DNA from: CAJVXI01 sp036444215
GTDB lineage: Bacteria > Patescibacteriota > Minisyncoccia > UBA6257 > UBA9933
Length of the DNA: 9,713 nt
Direction of reading: 5' to 3'
NCBI GenBank assembly: GCA_036444215.1
Contig: JAZGAA010000042.1
Location: forward strand, 1-9,713
Part shown: positions 1 through 5,992 of the stretch, piece after piece
Layout of the letters: every line of letters begins with the position of its first letter
Position numbering within the stretch: the stretch's first letter is position 1
Position numbers and translations under genes: made by a program
Notes under the pieces: model-generated
What the model saw: only the letters and a program-made list of their open reading frames with translations
What the model was told of the DNA's origin: nothing
The model's database searches: none

Positions 1-1254
1 ATAAGCAAAGTCAACCGGAGTAGCGCCTGCTGGTAAATCTATTACCTCTCCATGTGGAGATATGACAAAAATTCTGTCTTTAAAAAAATCCACTTTCAGC
101 GAGCTAATAAATTCTTCGGAATCAGGATGTTCTTTTTGCCAACTCCTTAACTGTTGAACCCAAGCAAGCTCTTTTTTTCCCGCAAAAACCGCTGGTGATT
201 TCTCTTTAAGATAAGTTTTACTTGTCTTAGCTTGATGATAAGCCCAATAAGCGGCAATTCCATTTTCTGCCTCTTCGTGCATTTCTTGCGTTCTAATTTG
301 AAATTCTGTTGGCTTATCATCCAAACAAAATACAACTGTATGAATACTTCTGTATCCATTTGGTTTTGGCAATGCAATGTAATCCTTTATTCGGCCCGGC
401 AAAGGAGGCCACAAATTATGAATAATACCCAAAACAGCATAACAATCTTCTATTGTTTTAACAATAATCCTTAAAGCAACCAAGTCATAAATCTGATTTA
501 TATCCACATCATACTTAAGAAGCTTTTTATATAAACTACTCCACCTTTTGGCCCTAGAGTCAATTTTTATCGGCTTAATAGCATTATCTTTCATTGCTTT
601 CTCAATAATCGGCTTTATTCTGCTGGTATAATTATGCCGTTCTTCATATTTTTCTTTTATATTTTGTATTAACCATTTATATTCTTGGGGATAAATAAAA
701 GGAAAAGCTAAATCCTCAAGCTCTCCGGCAACCATTTGCATTCCCAAGCGGTAAGCTAATGGAGTATAAATTTCTGTAGTTTCTAAAGCAATGCGTTTTT
801 GTTTATTAGACGGCACAGCTGCCAATGTGCGCATATTATGCAAACGGTCGGCTAATTTTATGATAACTACGCGGATATCCTGGCTTATCGCTAAGATCAT
901 CTTACGGAGATTTTCCGCTTTTTCTTGAGTGCCTCGATATTTAAGGCGTCCTAATTTAGTAACGCCATTAACTAAAAAAGCAATTTCTTCGCCAAATTCT
1001 TTTTTAATATCATCAATTGTATATTTAGTGTCTTCAACAACATCATGGAGTAAAGCGGCAGCAACACTTGGAGTATCTAATCGCCATTGTGCAACTTTCT
1101 TGGCTGCTTCAAGAGAATGAGAAAAATATGGTTCGCCCGACTTTCTTTTTTGGCCTTTGTGAGCTTCTTGGGCGAGATTAAAAGCCCGATGGATAAGCTC
1201 GGTTTCGCTCTTTGAAGGAGATTTTAATATATTAATAATTTCCTTGACATTCAT
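1..1254 (-). CDS. rel: Bifunctional (p)ppGpp synthetase/hydrolase, RelA/SpoT family (C-terminus outside window)
   Basis: Makes and degrades the alarmone (p)ppGpp from GTP/GDP and ATP in the cytoplasm, the core of the stringent response. My translation gives 418 residues before the left edge. The N-terminal HD hydrolase domain shows FSHSLEA (H47), the LLHDVVEDT motif (H70, D71) and ADRLHNMRT (D136). The synthetase domain (about 220-345) shows DLVALRIIV, GRIKDY (288-293), PNGYRSIHT (298-306) and EFQIRTQEMHEEAE (317-330). The R-I-K-D tetrad is the RXKD form that is typical of bifunctional Rel/SpoT enzymes, not the EXDD form of synthetase-only RelA. The start of a TGS domain (FVISPHGEVIDLPAGATPVDFAY) reaches the edge. 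The start is chosen at MNVKEI, the only nearby in-frame ATG; ATGs 4 bp downstream and 5 bp upstream are out of frame. There is no Shine-Dalgarno site, and a TATAAT lies 10 nt upstream. Whether an ACT domain follows cannot be seen. Confidence 0.95.
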   Translation of the reverse strand, partial: MNVKEIINILKSPSKSETELIHRAFNLAQEAHKGQKRKSGEPYFSHSLEAAKKVAQWRLDTPSVAAALLHDVVEDTKYTIDDIKKEFGEEIAFLVNGVTKLGRLKYRGTQEKAENLRKMILAISQDIRVVIIKLADRLHNMRTLAAVPSNKQKRIALETTEIYTPLAYRLGMQMVAGELEDLAFPFIYPQEYKWLIQNIKEKYEERHNYTSRIKPIIEKAMKDNAIKPIKIDSRAKRWSSLYKKLLKYDVDINQIYDLVALRIIVKTIEDCYAVLGIIHNLWPPLPGRIKDYIALPKPNGYRSIHTVVFCLDDKPTEFQIRTQEMHEEAENGIAAYWAYHQAKTSKTYLKEKSPAVFAGKKELAWVQQLRSWQKEHPDSEEFISSLKVDFFKDRIFVISPHGEVIDLPAGATPVDFAY

Positions 1255-1272
1255 CACATCATTTATTATACT
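1244..1272 (+). promoter_or_regulatory. Sigma70-type promoter of the tRNA-like / zinc-ribbon unit
   Basis: A perfect -35 TTGACA (1244-1249) is followed by a 17-bp spacer and a -10 TATACT (1267-1272). Predicted transcription start is near 1279, about 19 nt before the first tRNA-like gene. The -35 lies inside the first codons of rel on the other strand, and the -10 overlaps the presumed rel -10, so the two divergent promoters probably compete. This is the best promoter match I see in the window. Confidence 0.75.
1265..1270 (-). promoter_or_regulatory. Presumed -10 box of rel
   Basis: Consensus TATAAT on the minus strand, 10 nt before the rel ATG. No good -35 is visible (ATTAAT at 17 bp). If used, it gives an mRNA with a leader of only a few nucleotides. 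It overlaps the plus-strand TATACT. Confidence 0.45.
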
Positions 1273-1297
1273 CTATTTTAGGAAAAAATTAATGGCT

Positions 1298-1374
1298 TGG
1301 GACGTAGCTCAATTAGCAGAGCAGGAAACTAGATAGTTTCCGGGTTGGAGGTTTAAATCCTTCCGTCCCAGCCA
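1298..1374 (+). tRNA. tRNA-like gene with abnormal anticodon arm (specificity undetermined)
   Basis: The 77 nt fold as a cloverleaf: a perfect 7-bp acceptor (TGGGACG/CGTCCCA), T8-A9, a 4-bp D-stem GCTC/GAGC, a 5-bp T-stem GGAGG/CCTTC with one G-U pair and loop TTTAAAT, discriminator G and an encoded CCA. Core contacts are largely possible (8-14 U-A, 15-48 A-U). However, position 18 is A and position 56 is U instead of the usual G and C. The anticodon arm is a perfect 18-nt palindrome-like hairpin (1324-1341): with the normal 5-bp stem GGAAA/TTTCC the loop is 8 nt, CTAGATAG, not 7. Aligning T33 would give AGA, but a serine tRNA should have a long variable arm and this has five bases. U1-A72 with G73 is seen in Gln and Asn tRNAs, while the body resembles tRNA-Trp; neither anticodon is present. 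It could be a specialised tRNA, a frameshift-type tRNA or a decayed gene. Confidence 0.6.
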
Positions 1375-1414
1375 AATTTATTTCTAGTAGCACTTTTACA
1401 GAAAAAGCAAATTC

Positions 1415-1488
1415 GGGGCGTAGTGTAAGGCTGCACGCTCTATCTGAAAAATAGAGAAGATTCGGCCGCCGACCGGTCGCCGCCACCA
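1415..1488 (+). tRNA. tRNA-Phe-like sequence (GAA), degenerate T-arm/acceptor
   Basis: About 74 nt ending in A-CCA. The anticodon arm is convincing: stem CTCTAT/ATAGAG (6 bp) with loop CTGAAAA, so anticodon GAA (1446-1448) and the standard Phe loop. The D-arm GTGT-AAGGCT-GCAC is acceptable and keeps GG. The 3' half is odd. Acceptor GGGGCG pairs with CGCCGCC only if one G is bulged, and then the T-loop CCGCCGA lacks the TTCRA signature. A T-arm with stem CGGCC/GGTCG and loop GCCGACC is better, but leaves only five bases for the acceptor. Acceptor and T-arm therefore cannot both be canonical. It sits 40 nt after the first tRNA-like gene in the same presumed transcript. It may be a tRNA-Phe relic, a structural RNA, or a real gene with local assembly errors. 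Confidence 0.45.
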
Positions 1489-1510
1489 AATTTCTTAAAA
1501 AGGAGAGGTT

Positions 1511-1663
1511 ATGAAAGAAACCTATATTTGCAGAAACTGTGGAGCATACACAAAAACAAACAAAAAACCTTCTAAATGTCCAAATTGTGGTGAAAATTCT
1601 ATCAAAAGCAGAAAAGAAATATTAAAAAGCGAAAAAGCTGAAAAAATCTTATTAAGAAGTTAG
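1511..1663 (+). CDS. Small zinc-ribbon protein, 50 aa
   Basis: A tiny cytoplasmic protein with two CxxC knuckles, C7-x2-C10 (ICRNCG) and C23-x2-C26 (KCPNCGE), spaced as in a rubredoxin-like or ribosomal-type zinc ribbon, followed by a lysine/glutamate-rich tail (about 31-50) likely to be helical. The start is supported by an AAGGAGAGG Shine-Dalgarno stretch ending 3 nt before the ATG, one of only two clear ribosome sites in the window. It lies 22 nt after the second tRNA-like gene and 22 nt before a terminator, so it is probably co-transcribed with both tRNA-like genes. No specific function is recognisable; zinc ribbons of this kind bind nucleic acid or protein. Confidence 0.8.
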   Translation: MKETYICRNCGAYTKTNKKPSKCPNCGENSIKSRKEILKSEKAEKILLRS

Positions 1664-1685
1664 TAAATTTCGACAAAACCAAAAA

Positions 1686-1715
1686 GGGTTGCGTATCTCA
1701 CGCAGCCCTCTTTTT
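1686..1715. terminator. Bidirectional rho-independent terminator
   Basis: Stem GGGTTGCGT/ACGCAGCCC (9 bp with one G-U pair) and loop ATCTC, followed by TCTTTTT on the plus strand. On the minus strand the hairpin is followed by TTTTTGG. It closes the zinc-ribbon unit and, from the other side, topA. Confidence 0.85.
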
Positions 1716-1757
1716 ATTTATTAATTAAAAGCTTTTTAAAATCAAATTTTATTTTTT

Positions 1758-3938
1758 TTATTTATGCGGGTTATGTTTTAGGCAAGATTTGTTTGAGCAT
1801 CTTTTTGGTATGGTTTTGGTTCCTTCCATTAATAACGAACTGCAAAGATTGCAAATTTTCCCTGTTGGCCTTGCTTTGAGCGCAAAATCGCATTTGGGAT
1901 AACCAGAGCAAGAGTAAAATATACCGAATTTGCCGCGACGCTCAACTATCTCTCCCTTTTTACATTTTGGGCAAGCAACGCCTGTTTTTGCTTTGGCTTC
2001 TTCTTCTGCGCTTTTTTTGATAAATTTACACTTAGGATAATTATTGCAAGAAATAAATTTTCCGAATCTTCCCTCGCGCTCAATCAGTTTTCCGGTTTTG
2101 CCCGCCGTTGGCGAAGCTGCGCATTGAGGACAAATTTCGCCGGTTTCTTTCGGTCCTTCTATTTCTGAACCGTCCATTTTTCTGGAGCCGGCGCATTTCG
2201 GAAATTCTTTACAGCTTAAAAATTTTCCCGTTTTTGACAATTTAATAATCATCGGCCCGTTGCATTTTGGGCACTTGAATTCTTCTCCGGCTTCCCCGAG
2301 ATTCGTTATTTTTTCTATTTTTTCTTTTGACTTGACTGCTTTGGCAAACGGAATATAAAAATTTTTCAGCATCTCTTCGTATTTCCTTTTGCCCTCGGCT
2401 ATTTCATCAAGCTCATTTTCCATTTCCGCGGTAAAAGAATCACTGATATATTGGCTGAAATTGTTCTCAAGAAATTCGCTTACCACTTCGCCGGTGTCAG
2501 TTGGATAAAGAGTTCTTCCGTTTTTTTCAACATAACCGCGGTCAATAATTGTTTTTATTATTGAAGCATACGTGCTTGGCCTTCCGATTTCGCGTTTTTC
2601 CAGCTCTTTCACCAAACCGGCTTCGGTGTATCTTGCTGGCGGTTCGGTTTGCTTACTTTGACTTTCAATGTTGTTTAATTTTATTATTTCTCCTTCTGAT
2701 AATTTAGGGATTTGGATCTCATTTCCTTGCGCTCCAACATCAACTGAAAGCCATCCCTGGAAAACGGTTATACTGCCGATTGTTGAAAAATTAGGTATTA
2801 AATTTTCTTTGGTTATATTAGCGGACACTTTTGTTTTCAGTATTCTGGCGTCAGCCATCTGAGAAGCGATAGCGCGCGCCCAAATCAATCTGTAAAGTTT
2901 TTTTTGTTCATCGGTCGCGCCCGCTGTTTTTTTACCGGCATTGGTAGGCCGTATCGCTTCGTGCGCTTCCTGCGCGCTTTTGCTCTTTGTTTTATACAGC
3001 CGCAGCTCCAAATATTCTTTACCGTAACTTTTTTCTATTTCTTTATAAATCATAGACAACGCCTCTTTGCCGATGTTTACGCTGTCAGTTCTCATATAAG
3101 TGATAAGCCCCTGCTCATACAGTTTTTGGGCGACGGACATTGTTCTTGAAGGAGAAAAACCGAGCCGCGAGCTTGCGGCTTGCTGGAGAGTGGAAGTGAT
3201 AAAAGGAGCGTAAGGCGATCTTTTTGTCTCGCTCTGTTTTATATTGATTATTTTCCATGAATTAGCTCTCCCGGCTTCAATAATTCGCTGTGTTTCTTTT
3301 TCGTCTTTTGGCTGGACATCGCAAGTCAAAATAATTTTGTCTTTTCTTTCGGTTGAAAATTCTCCGGAAATTACCCAGTAATTTTCCGGTATAAAATTAT
3401 TTATTTCCCGTTCACGCTCCATTATTATGCGGAGCGCCGGAGATTGCACGCGCCCGGCTGATAATCCGTAGCGGACTTTTTTCCAAATAAGCCCGCTTAA
3501 ATCATAACCAACAAGACGGTCAAGAACGCGCCTGGATTCCTGAGCTTTACGCAAATTTTCATCAATATTGCGAGGGTGTTTTATCGCGTCTTTTATGGCG
3601 TTTTCCGTTATTTCATGAAAAACAACGCGCTTCGGATTTTTGAGACCGCATGCTTCTTTTATGTGCCAGGCGATCGCTTCTCCTTCGCGGTCAGGGTCGG
3701 TCGCGAGTATTACTTCGTCGGCTTTTTGGGACAGCTTTTTTATTTCCGCGACCACTTTTTCTTTTCCTTTTGATATTTCGTAATAAGGGACAAACCCTCC
3801 GGGAATATCAATGGCTTTTTTGTTGCTTTTCGGCAAATCGCGGATGTGGCCTATTGTTGCAAAAATTTCATACTCCTTGCCAAGAAAGCCTCTAAGAGTT
3901 TTACATTTTGTGGGACTTTCTACGATAACAAGATTCAT
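1758..3938 (-). CDS. topA: DNA topoisomerase I (type IA)
   Basis: Relaxes negative supercoils through a transient 5'-phosphotyrosine bond to single-stranded DNA. 726 residues. The N-terminal TOPRIM domain shows VIVESPTK (E7) and ATDPDREGEAIAWH (D81, D83, E85) for Mg2+ binding. The catalytic tyrosine is Y281 in GLITYMRTDS. AHEAIRPT (325-332) and GRPSTYASI (452-460) are typical core motifs. Four C-terminal zinc ribbons have cysteines at 556/559/576/582, 603/606/631/637, 656/659/677/683 and 696/699/714/719. The last is shorter than the others. The protein is shorter than E. coli TopA (865 residues) but complete. The start is fixed by MNLVIVESPTK, which matches the usual family N-terminus; there is no Shine-Dalgarno site. 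It lies 112 bp after dprA on the same strand, so co-transcription is possible. Confidence 0.97.
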   Translation of the reverse strand: MNLVIVESPTKCKTLRGFLGKEYEIFATIGHIRDLPKSNKKAIDIPGGFVPYYEISKGKEKVVAEIKKLSQKADEVILATDPDREGEAIAWHIKEACGLKNPKRVVFHEITENAIKDAIKHPRNIDENLRKAQESRRVLDRLVGYDLSGLIWKKVRYGLSAGRVQSPALRIIMEREREINNFIPENYWVISGEFSTERKDKIILTCDVQPKDEKETQRIIEAGRANSWKIINIKQSETKRSPYAPFITSTLQQAASSRLGFSPSRTMSVAQKLYEQGLITYMRTDSVNIGKEALSMIYKEIEKSYGKEYLELRLYKTKSKSAQEAHEAIRPTNAGKKTAGATDEQKKLYRLIWARAIASQMADARILKTKVSANITKENLIPNFSTIGSITVFQGWLSVDVGAQGNEIQIPKLSEGEIIKLNNIESQSKQTEPPARYTEAGLVKELEKREIGRPSTYASIIKTIIDRGYVEKNGRTLYPTDTGEVVSEFLENNFSQYISDSFTAEMENELDEIAEGKRKYEEMLKNFYIPFAKAVKSKEKIEKITNLGEAGEEFKCPKCNGPMIIKLSKTGKFLSCKEFPKCAGSRKMDGSEIEGPKETGEICPQCAASPTAGKTGKLIEREGRFGKFISCNNYPKCKFIKKSAEEEAKAKTGVACPKCKKGEIVERRGKFGIFYSCSGYPKCDFALKARPTGKICNLCSSLLMEGTKTIPKRCSNKSCLKHNPHK

Positions 3939-4050
3939 AAACGATTAAATAATTTTGAATTCTGAATTTCGAATCAATTTAAAATTTCTTAATGTTTTAA
4001 AATTAAATCATTAAAAATTCATTCAAAATTAAAAATTAGAAATTAGAAAT
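3939..4050. repeat. Low-complexity AT-rich intergenic repeat between dprA and topA
   Basis: The spacer is almost free of G and C and is built from degenerate copies of words such as AAATTAGAAATTAG and AATTTTGAATT. AAATTAG-type units recur in tandem around 4024-4050, and TTTTGAATTCTGAATTTCG lies near 3953-3971. I see no gene or clear terminator. The topA start lies at its left end without a ribosome site. Confidence 0.55.
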
Positions 4051-4941
4051 TTATAATGTATATCCTCCCTCTGTTTCTCTAATAATATTGTTGATAATTA
4101 ATAAAGCAATTGATTGATTAACTATTTGCGGTTCAAGTTTAGTGAGTTTAATAATTTTGTCAATATCAAGAGCAGCGCCCGCTTCTTGAATCGCTTTATA
4201 AATAATTAATTGATTTTCGTCTTTAATCTGCTTCTTATTATTTTCGTAATTTCGTATATTCGTATTTGATTCGTATTTCGTAGCCAACCCTAAATCTTCC
4301 AAAACATCTTCTACTGAAGCAACCAACCGAGCGCCGTCCCTAATCAGTTGATGAGAACCTTTATAATTCGGATGATTAACCGGACCCGGCACTACAAAAA
4401 CTTCCCGCCCCTGCTCAGCTGCCAAACGGGCAGTTACTAAAGCTCCTGATCGTTCCGGCGCCTCAACAACAATGGTAGCAATACTCAAACCGCTGACAAT
4501 CCGGTTGCGCTCCAGGAATTGGGCTGGAAAACTTGGGGTTTCCGGAGGATATTCTGAAATAATCGCTCCCTTGAATTCTAAAATTTTCTTGGCTAAATTT
4601 TCGTTCTGATGCGGATAAATTTCATTAAGCCCGTTGCCCAAAACAGCAATTGTTTGACCTTTAGCTGCCACCGCGCCTTCATGAGCCGCGGTATCAATGC
4701 CCATTGCCAGGCCGCTGACAATTATAGCGCCAATACGAGATAGTGTCTGAGCTAATTGTTTGGCAATTAAACAGCCACTGCTCGTGGCTTTTCGGGTGCC
4801 AACAATGGCAATTTTGGGTAATTGTTCATCAGGTAAATTCCCCAAAACATAAAGTTCTGTCGGTGCTGAGGGTATCTCTTTTAAAAGTGAAGGAAATCCC
4901 GGACTGTCTTGATGTAGAATTTCCACTTCTTTAAGTTTCAT
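4051..4941 (-). CDS. dprA: DNA-processing protein DprA (Smf)
   Basis: Binds incoming single-stranded DNA and loads RecA during natural transformation. 296 residues from MKLKEVEIL. The Rossmann-like core shows KIAIVGTRKATSSG (43-56), IVSGLAMGIDTAAHEGA (74-90), AVLGNGLNEIYPHQN (99-113), ISEYPPETPSFPAQF (128-142), RNRIVSGLS (145-153), VEAPERSGALVTARLAAEQGR (159-179) and VVPGPVNHPNYKGSHQLIRDGA (183-204), all typical of the family. A C-terminal winged-helix domain (about 243-296) follows a charged linker encoded by a TTCGTA repeat. The N-terminal SAM-like domain is short or missing. An upstream in-frame ATG at 4995 would add 18 hydrophobic residues and run through the promoter and into the divergent gene, so I reject it. 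A minus-strand TATAAT lies 7 nt before the chosen ATG and there is no Shine-Dalgarno site. Confidence 0.95.
   Translation of the reverse strand: MKLKEVEILHQDSPGFPSLLKEIPSAPTELYVLGNLPDEQLPKIAIVGTRKATSSGCLIAKQLAQTLSRIGAIIVSGLAMGIDTAAHEGAVAAKGQTIAVLGNGLNEIYPHQNENLAKKILEFKGAIISEYPPETPSFPAQFLERNRIVSGLSIATIVVEAPERSGALVTARLAAEQGREVFVVPGPVNHPNYKGSHQLIRDGARLVASVEDVLEDLGLATKYESNTNIRNYENNKKQIKDENQLIIYKAIQEAGAALDIDKIIKLTKLEPQIVNQSIALLIINNIIRETEGGYTL
4243..4282. repeat. Five-copy TTCGTA repeat inside dprA
   Basis: TTCGTA occurs five times in 40 bp (starting at 4243, 4251, 4259, 4270 and 4277), with AT-only spacers. On the coding strand it reads as TACGAA units and encodes about residues 220-233 of DprA (region KYESNTNIRNYENN), the linker between the Rossmann core and the winged helix. 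It resembles intergenic low-complexity DNA more than coding sequence. Confidence 0.7.
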
Positions 4942-4948
4942 AATAATT

Positions 4949-4958
4949 ATTATATAAT
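4949..4958. promoter_or_regulatory. Overlapping divergent -10 boxes for dprA and the PilO-like gene
   Basis: The segment ATTATATAAT reads TATAAT on both strands: plus 4953-4958, minus 4954-4949. The dprA ATG begins 7 nt from its box and the PilO-like ATG at 4967 begins 8 nt from its box, a near-symmetric arrangement. Possible -35s are weak (minus TTAAAA, plus TTTAAG, each at about 17 bp). Both mRNAs would start at or next to the ATG. Confidence 0.55.
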
Positions 4959-4966
4959 AAATGAAT

Positions 4967-5482
4967 ATGAGTTTTAAGAAAAAATTATTACTCAATATCG
5001 GTATTAGTTTAGGAATTATCCTGATTTTAGGAGCGGCTTTATTTTTCTTAAATTCTAAAATTAAAGACGAAGTAAAGCAAATTCAGAAAGTCAAAGAAAA
5101 ACTAACCCTTCGCAGCCAGACAACCGAATTCATAGCTCTACTGCGCCGCGAATCAGAACAAGTTGAGCCGTATTTAGATGACTTGGATAATATGATAATC
5201 ACTAAAGACAAATTAGTAAATCTTTCTCAAGATTTAAGTACTATTGCCATGCAAAATCAGGTTAATTTAAAACTCTCTATTGGCAAAGAAACTCCTAAAA
5301 CCGAAAGTGAATTAGGTGAAATAAATATTACTATCACAATTGACGGCGCTTTTGATAATTTAATAAAATTCCTCAAAGACCTTGAAAATAGCCGGTATTT
5401 TGTTAAATTAAATAAGCTGGATTTTACCAAGAAGGGTAATGATTTTAAAGGAATACTAAATGGGGTGATATTTTACTTTTAA
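4967..5482 (+). CDS. pilO: PilO-like type IV pilus assembly protein
   Basis: Probable inner-membrane component of the PilM-N-O-P alignment complex of type IV pili, which in this kind of organism also serves DNA uptake. 171 residues: a short basic N-terminus (MSFKKK), one membrane segment (about 8-28, IGISLGIILILGAALFFL), a charged coiled-coil stretch (about 30-95), then a domain with ITITIDGAFDNLIKFLKDLENSRYFVKLNKLDF, which matches the ferredoxin-like fold of PilO in pattern. The family call is from topology and this motif, so it is likely but not certain. An in-frame ATG at 4961 adds two residues but would lie upstream of the expected transcription start, so 4967 is preferred. The gene stands without pilM or pilN beside it. 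The small membrane gene follows after 1 nt. Confidence 0.75.
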   Translation: MSFKKKLLLNIGISLGIILILGAALFFLNSKIKDEVKQIQKVKEKLTLRSQTTEFIALLRRESEQVEPYLDDLDNMIITKDKLVNLSQDLSTIAMQNQVNLKLSIGKETPKTESELGEINITITIDGAFDNLIKFLKDLENSRYFVKLNKLDFTKKGNDFKGILNGVIFYF

Positions 5483-5483
5483 C

Positions 5484-5690
5484 ATGCGTATAAATCTTAA
5501 GAATAAAAAAGAATTGATATTTATAGTAAGTGGGGTTTTGATGCTGCTAATAGTTGTCGCTTTTTTTGCTTATTCTATTAATTTTCTTGTCCGCAATCTT
5601 AACGCGGCCTTAGGTGCTGACTCCATTACAAAAACGCCTATTACTAAATTTAATATAGATGGATTAAAGAACTTGGGAATAATGGAGTGA
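5484..5690 (+). CDS. Small single-pass membrane protein, 68 aa, unknown function
   Basis: I do not recognise this family. A basic N-terminus (MRINLKNKKE) precedes one strong membrane helix (about 11-34, LIFIVSGVLMLLIVVAFFAYSINF), then a 30-residue polar tail with the segment ADSITKTPITKFNIDGL, predicted outside by the positive-inside rule. The start lies one base after the PilO-like stop, so the two are almost certainly co-transcribed and perhaps translationally coupled. It may be an accessory pilus subunit (PilP-like position) but nothing in the sequence proves it. Its stop is 7 bp before tRNA-Ile. Confidence 0.7.
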   Translation: MRINLKNKKELIFIVSGVLMLLIVVAFFAYSINFLVRNLNAALGADSITKTPITKFNIDGLKNLGIME

Positions 5691-5697
5691 AAAATAT

Positions 5698-5769
5698 GGG
5701 CGTATAGCTCAGTGGTAGAGCACAGTCCTGATAAGACTGGGGTCGGAGGTTCGATCCCTCCTACGCCCA
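5698..5769 (+). tRNA. tRNA-Ile (GAT)
   Basis: A canonical cloverleaf: acceptor GGGCGTA/TACGCCC (7 bp), D-stem GCTC/GAGC with loop AGTGGTA, anticodon stem CAGTC/GACTG with loop CTGATAA (anticodon GAT), variable GGGTC, T-stem GGAGG/CCTCC with loop TTCGATC, and discriminator A. The CCA is not encoded (ACGA follows), unlike the two tRNA-like genes at 1298 and 1415. It lies 7 bp after the small membrane gene and is probably processed from the same transcript. Confidence 0.97.
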
Positions 5770-5779
5770 CGAATAAAAT

Positions 5780-5816
5780 AAGGCAAGCCGATCGGAAGAC
5801 CACTGCTTGCTTTTTC
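5780..5816 (+). terminator. Rho-independent terminator after tRNA-Ile
   Basis: Stem AAGGCAAGC/GCTTGCTTT (9 bp with one G-U pair) and a 16-nt loop, with a run of T at 5811-5815. It closes the PilO-like / membrane protein / tRNA-Ile unit. Confidence 0.7.
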
Positions 5817-5890
5817 AAAAGTCAAGGTTTTATCATCCGATCCAATCGTAAGACCATTACTACACTTTTTCACCTCCTGTCGCACAATGT

Positions 5891-5906
5891 TGTAAAACGT
5901 GAAACA
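5891..5906 (+). promoter_or_regulatory. parS-like site, copy 1
   Basis: TGTAAAACGTGAAACA matches the bacterial ParB site TGTTTCACGTGAAACA at 13 of 16 positions; the right half is perfect and the mismatches are the three consecutive bases 4-6. The outer TGT/ACA and central ACGT remain palindromic. An identical copy lies 102 bp downstream. It could instead be an operator for another regulator. Confidence 0.4.
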
Positions 5907-5992
5907 TGTGGCACATTTTTGACGATATTTTGCAGATTTTGGGGTAAATTTTGATAAATTTTTGCCAAAAATGCCAAAATTTTTGTATTTCG

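Noticed and set aside
1298..1374. Pyrrolysine or selenocysteine tRNA
   Set aside because: No CTA or TCA anticodon at the right place, normal acceptor and D-arm lengths, and no long variable arm.
2668..3895. Open frames on the plus strand across topA
   Set aside because: They are antisense shadows of a clearly coding topA frame, with no family signature or ribosome site.
4942..4995. Upstream ATG adding 18 hydrophobic residues to DprA
   Set aside because: The extension crosses the divergent promoter and the start of the PilO-like gene; DprA is cytoplasmic.
5788..5803. Resemblance to an Illumina adapter (GATCGGAAGA) in the terminator loop
   Set aside because: Only about 10 bases match, the sequence diverges right after, and it sits in the middle of a continuous contig with a related copy at 5839.
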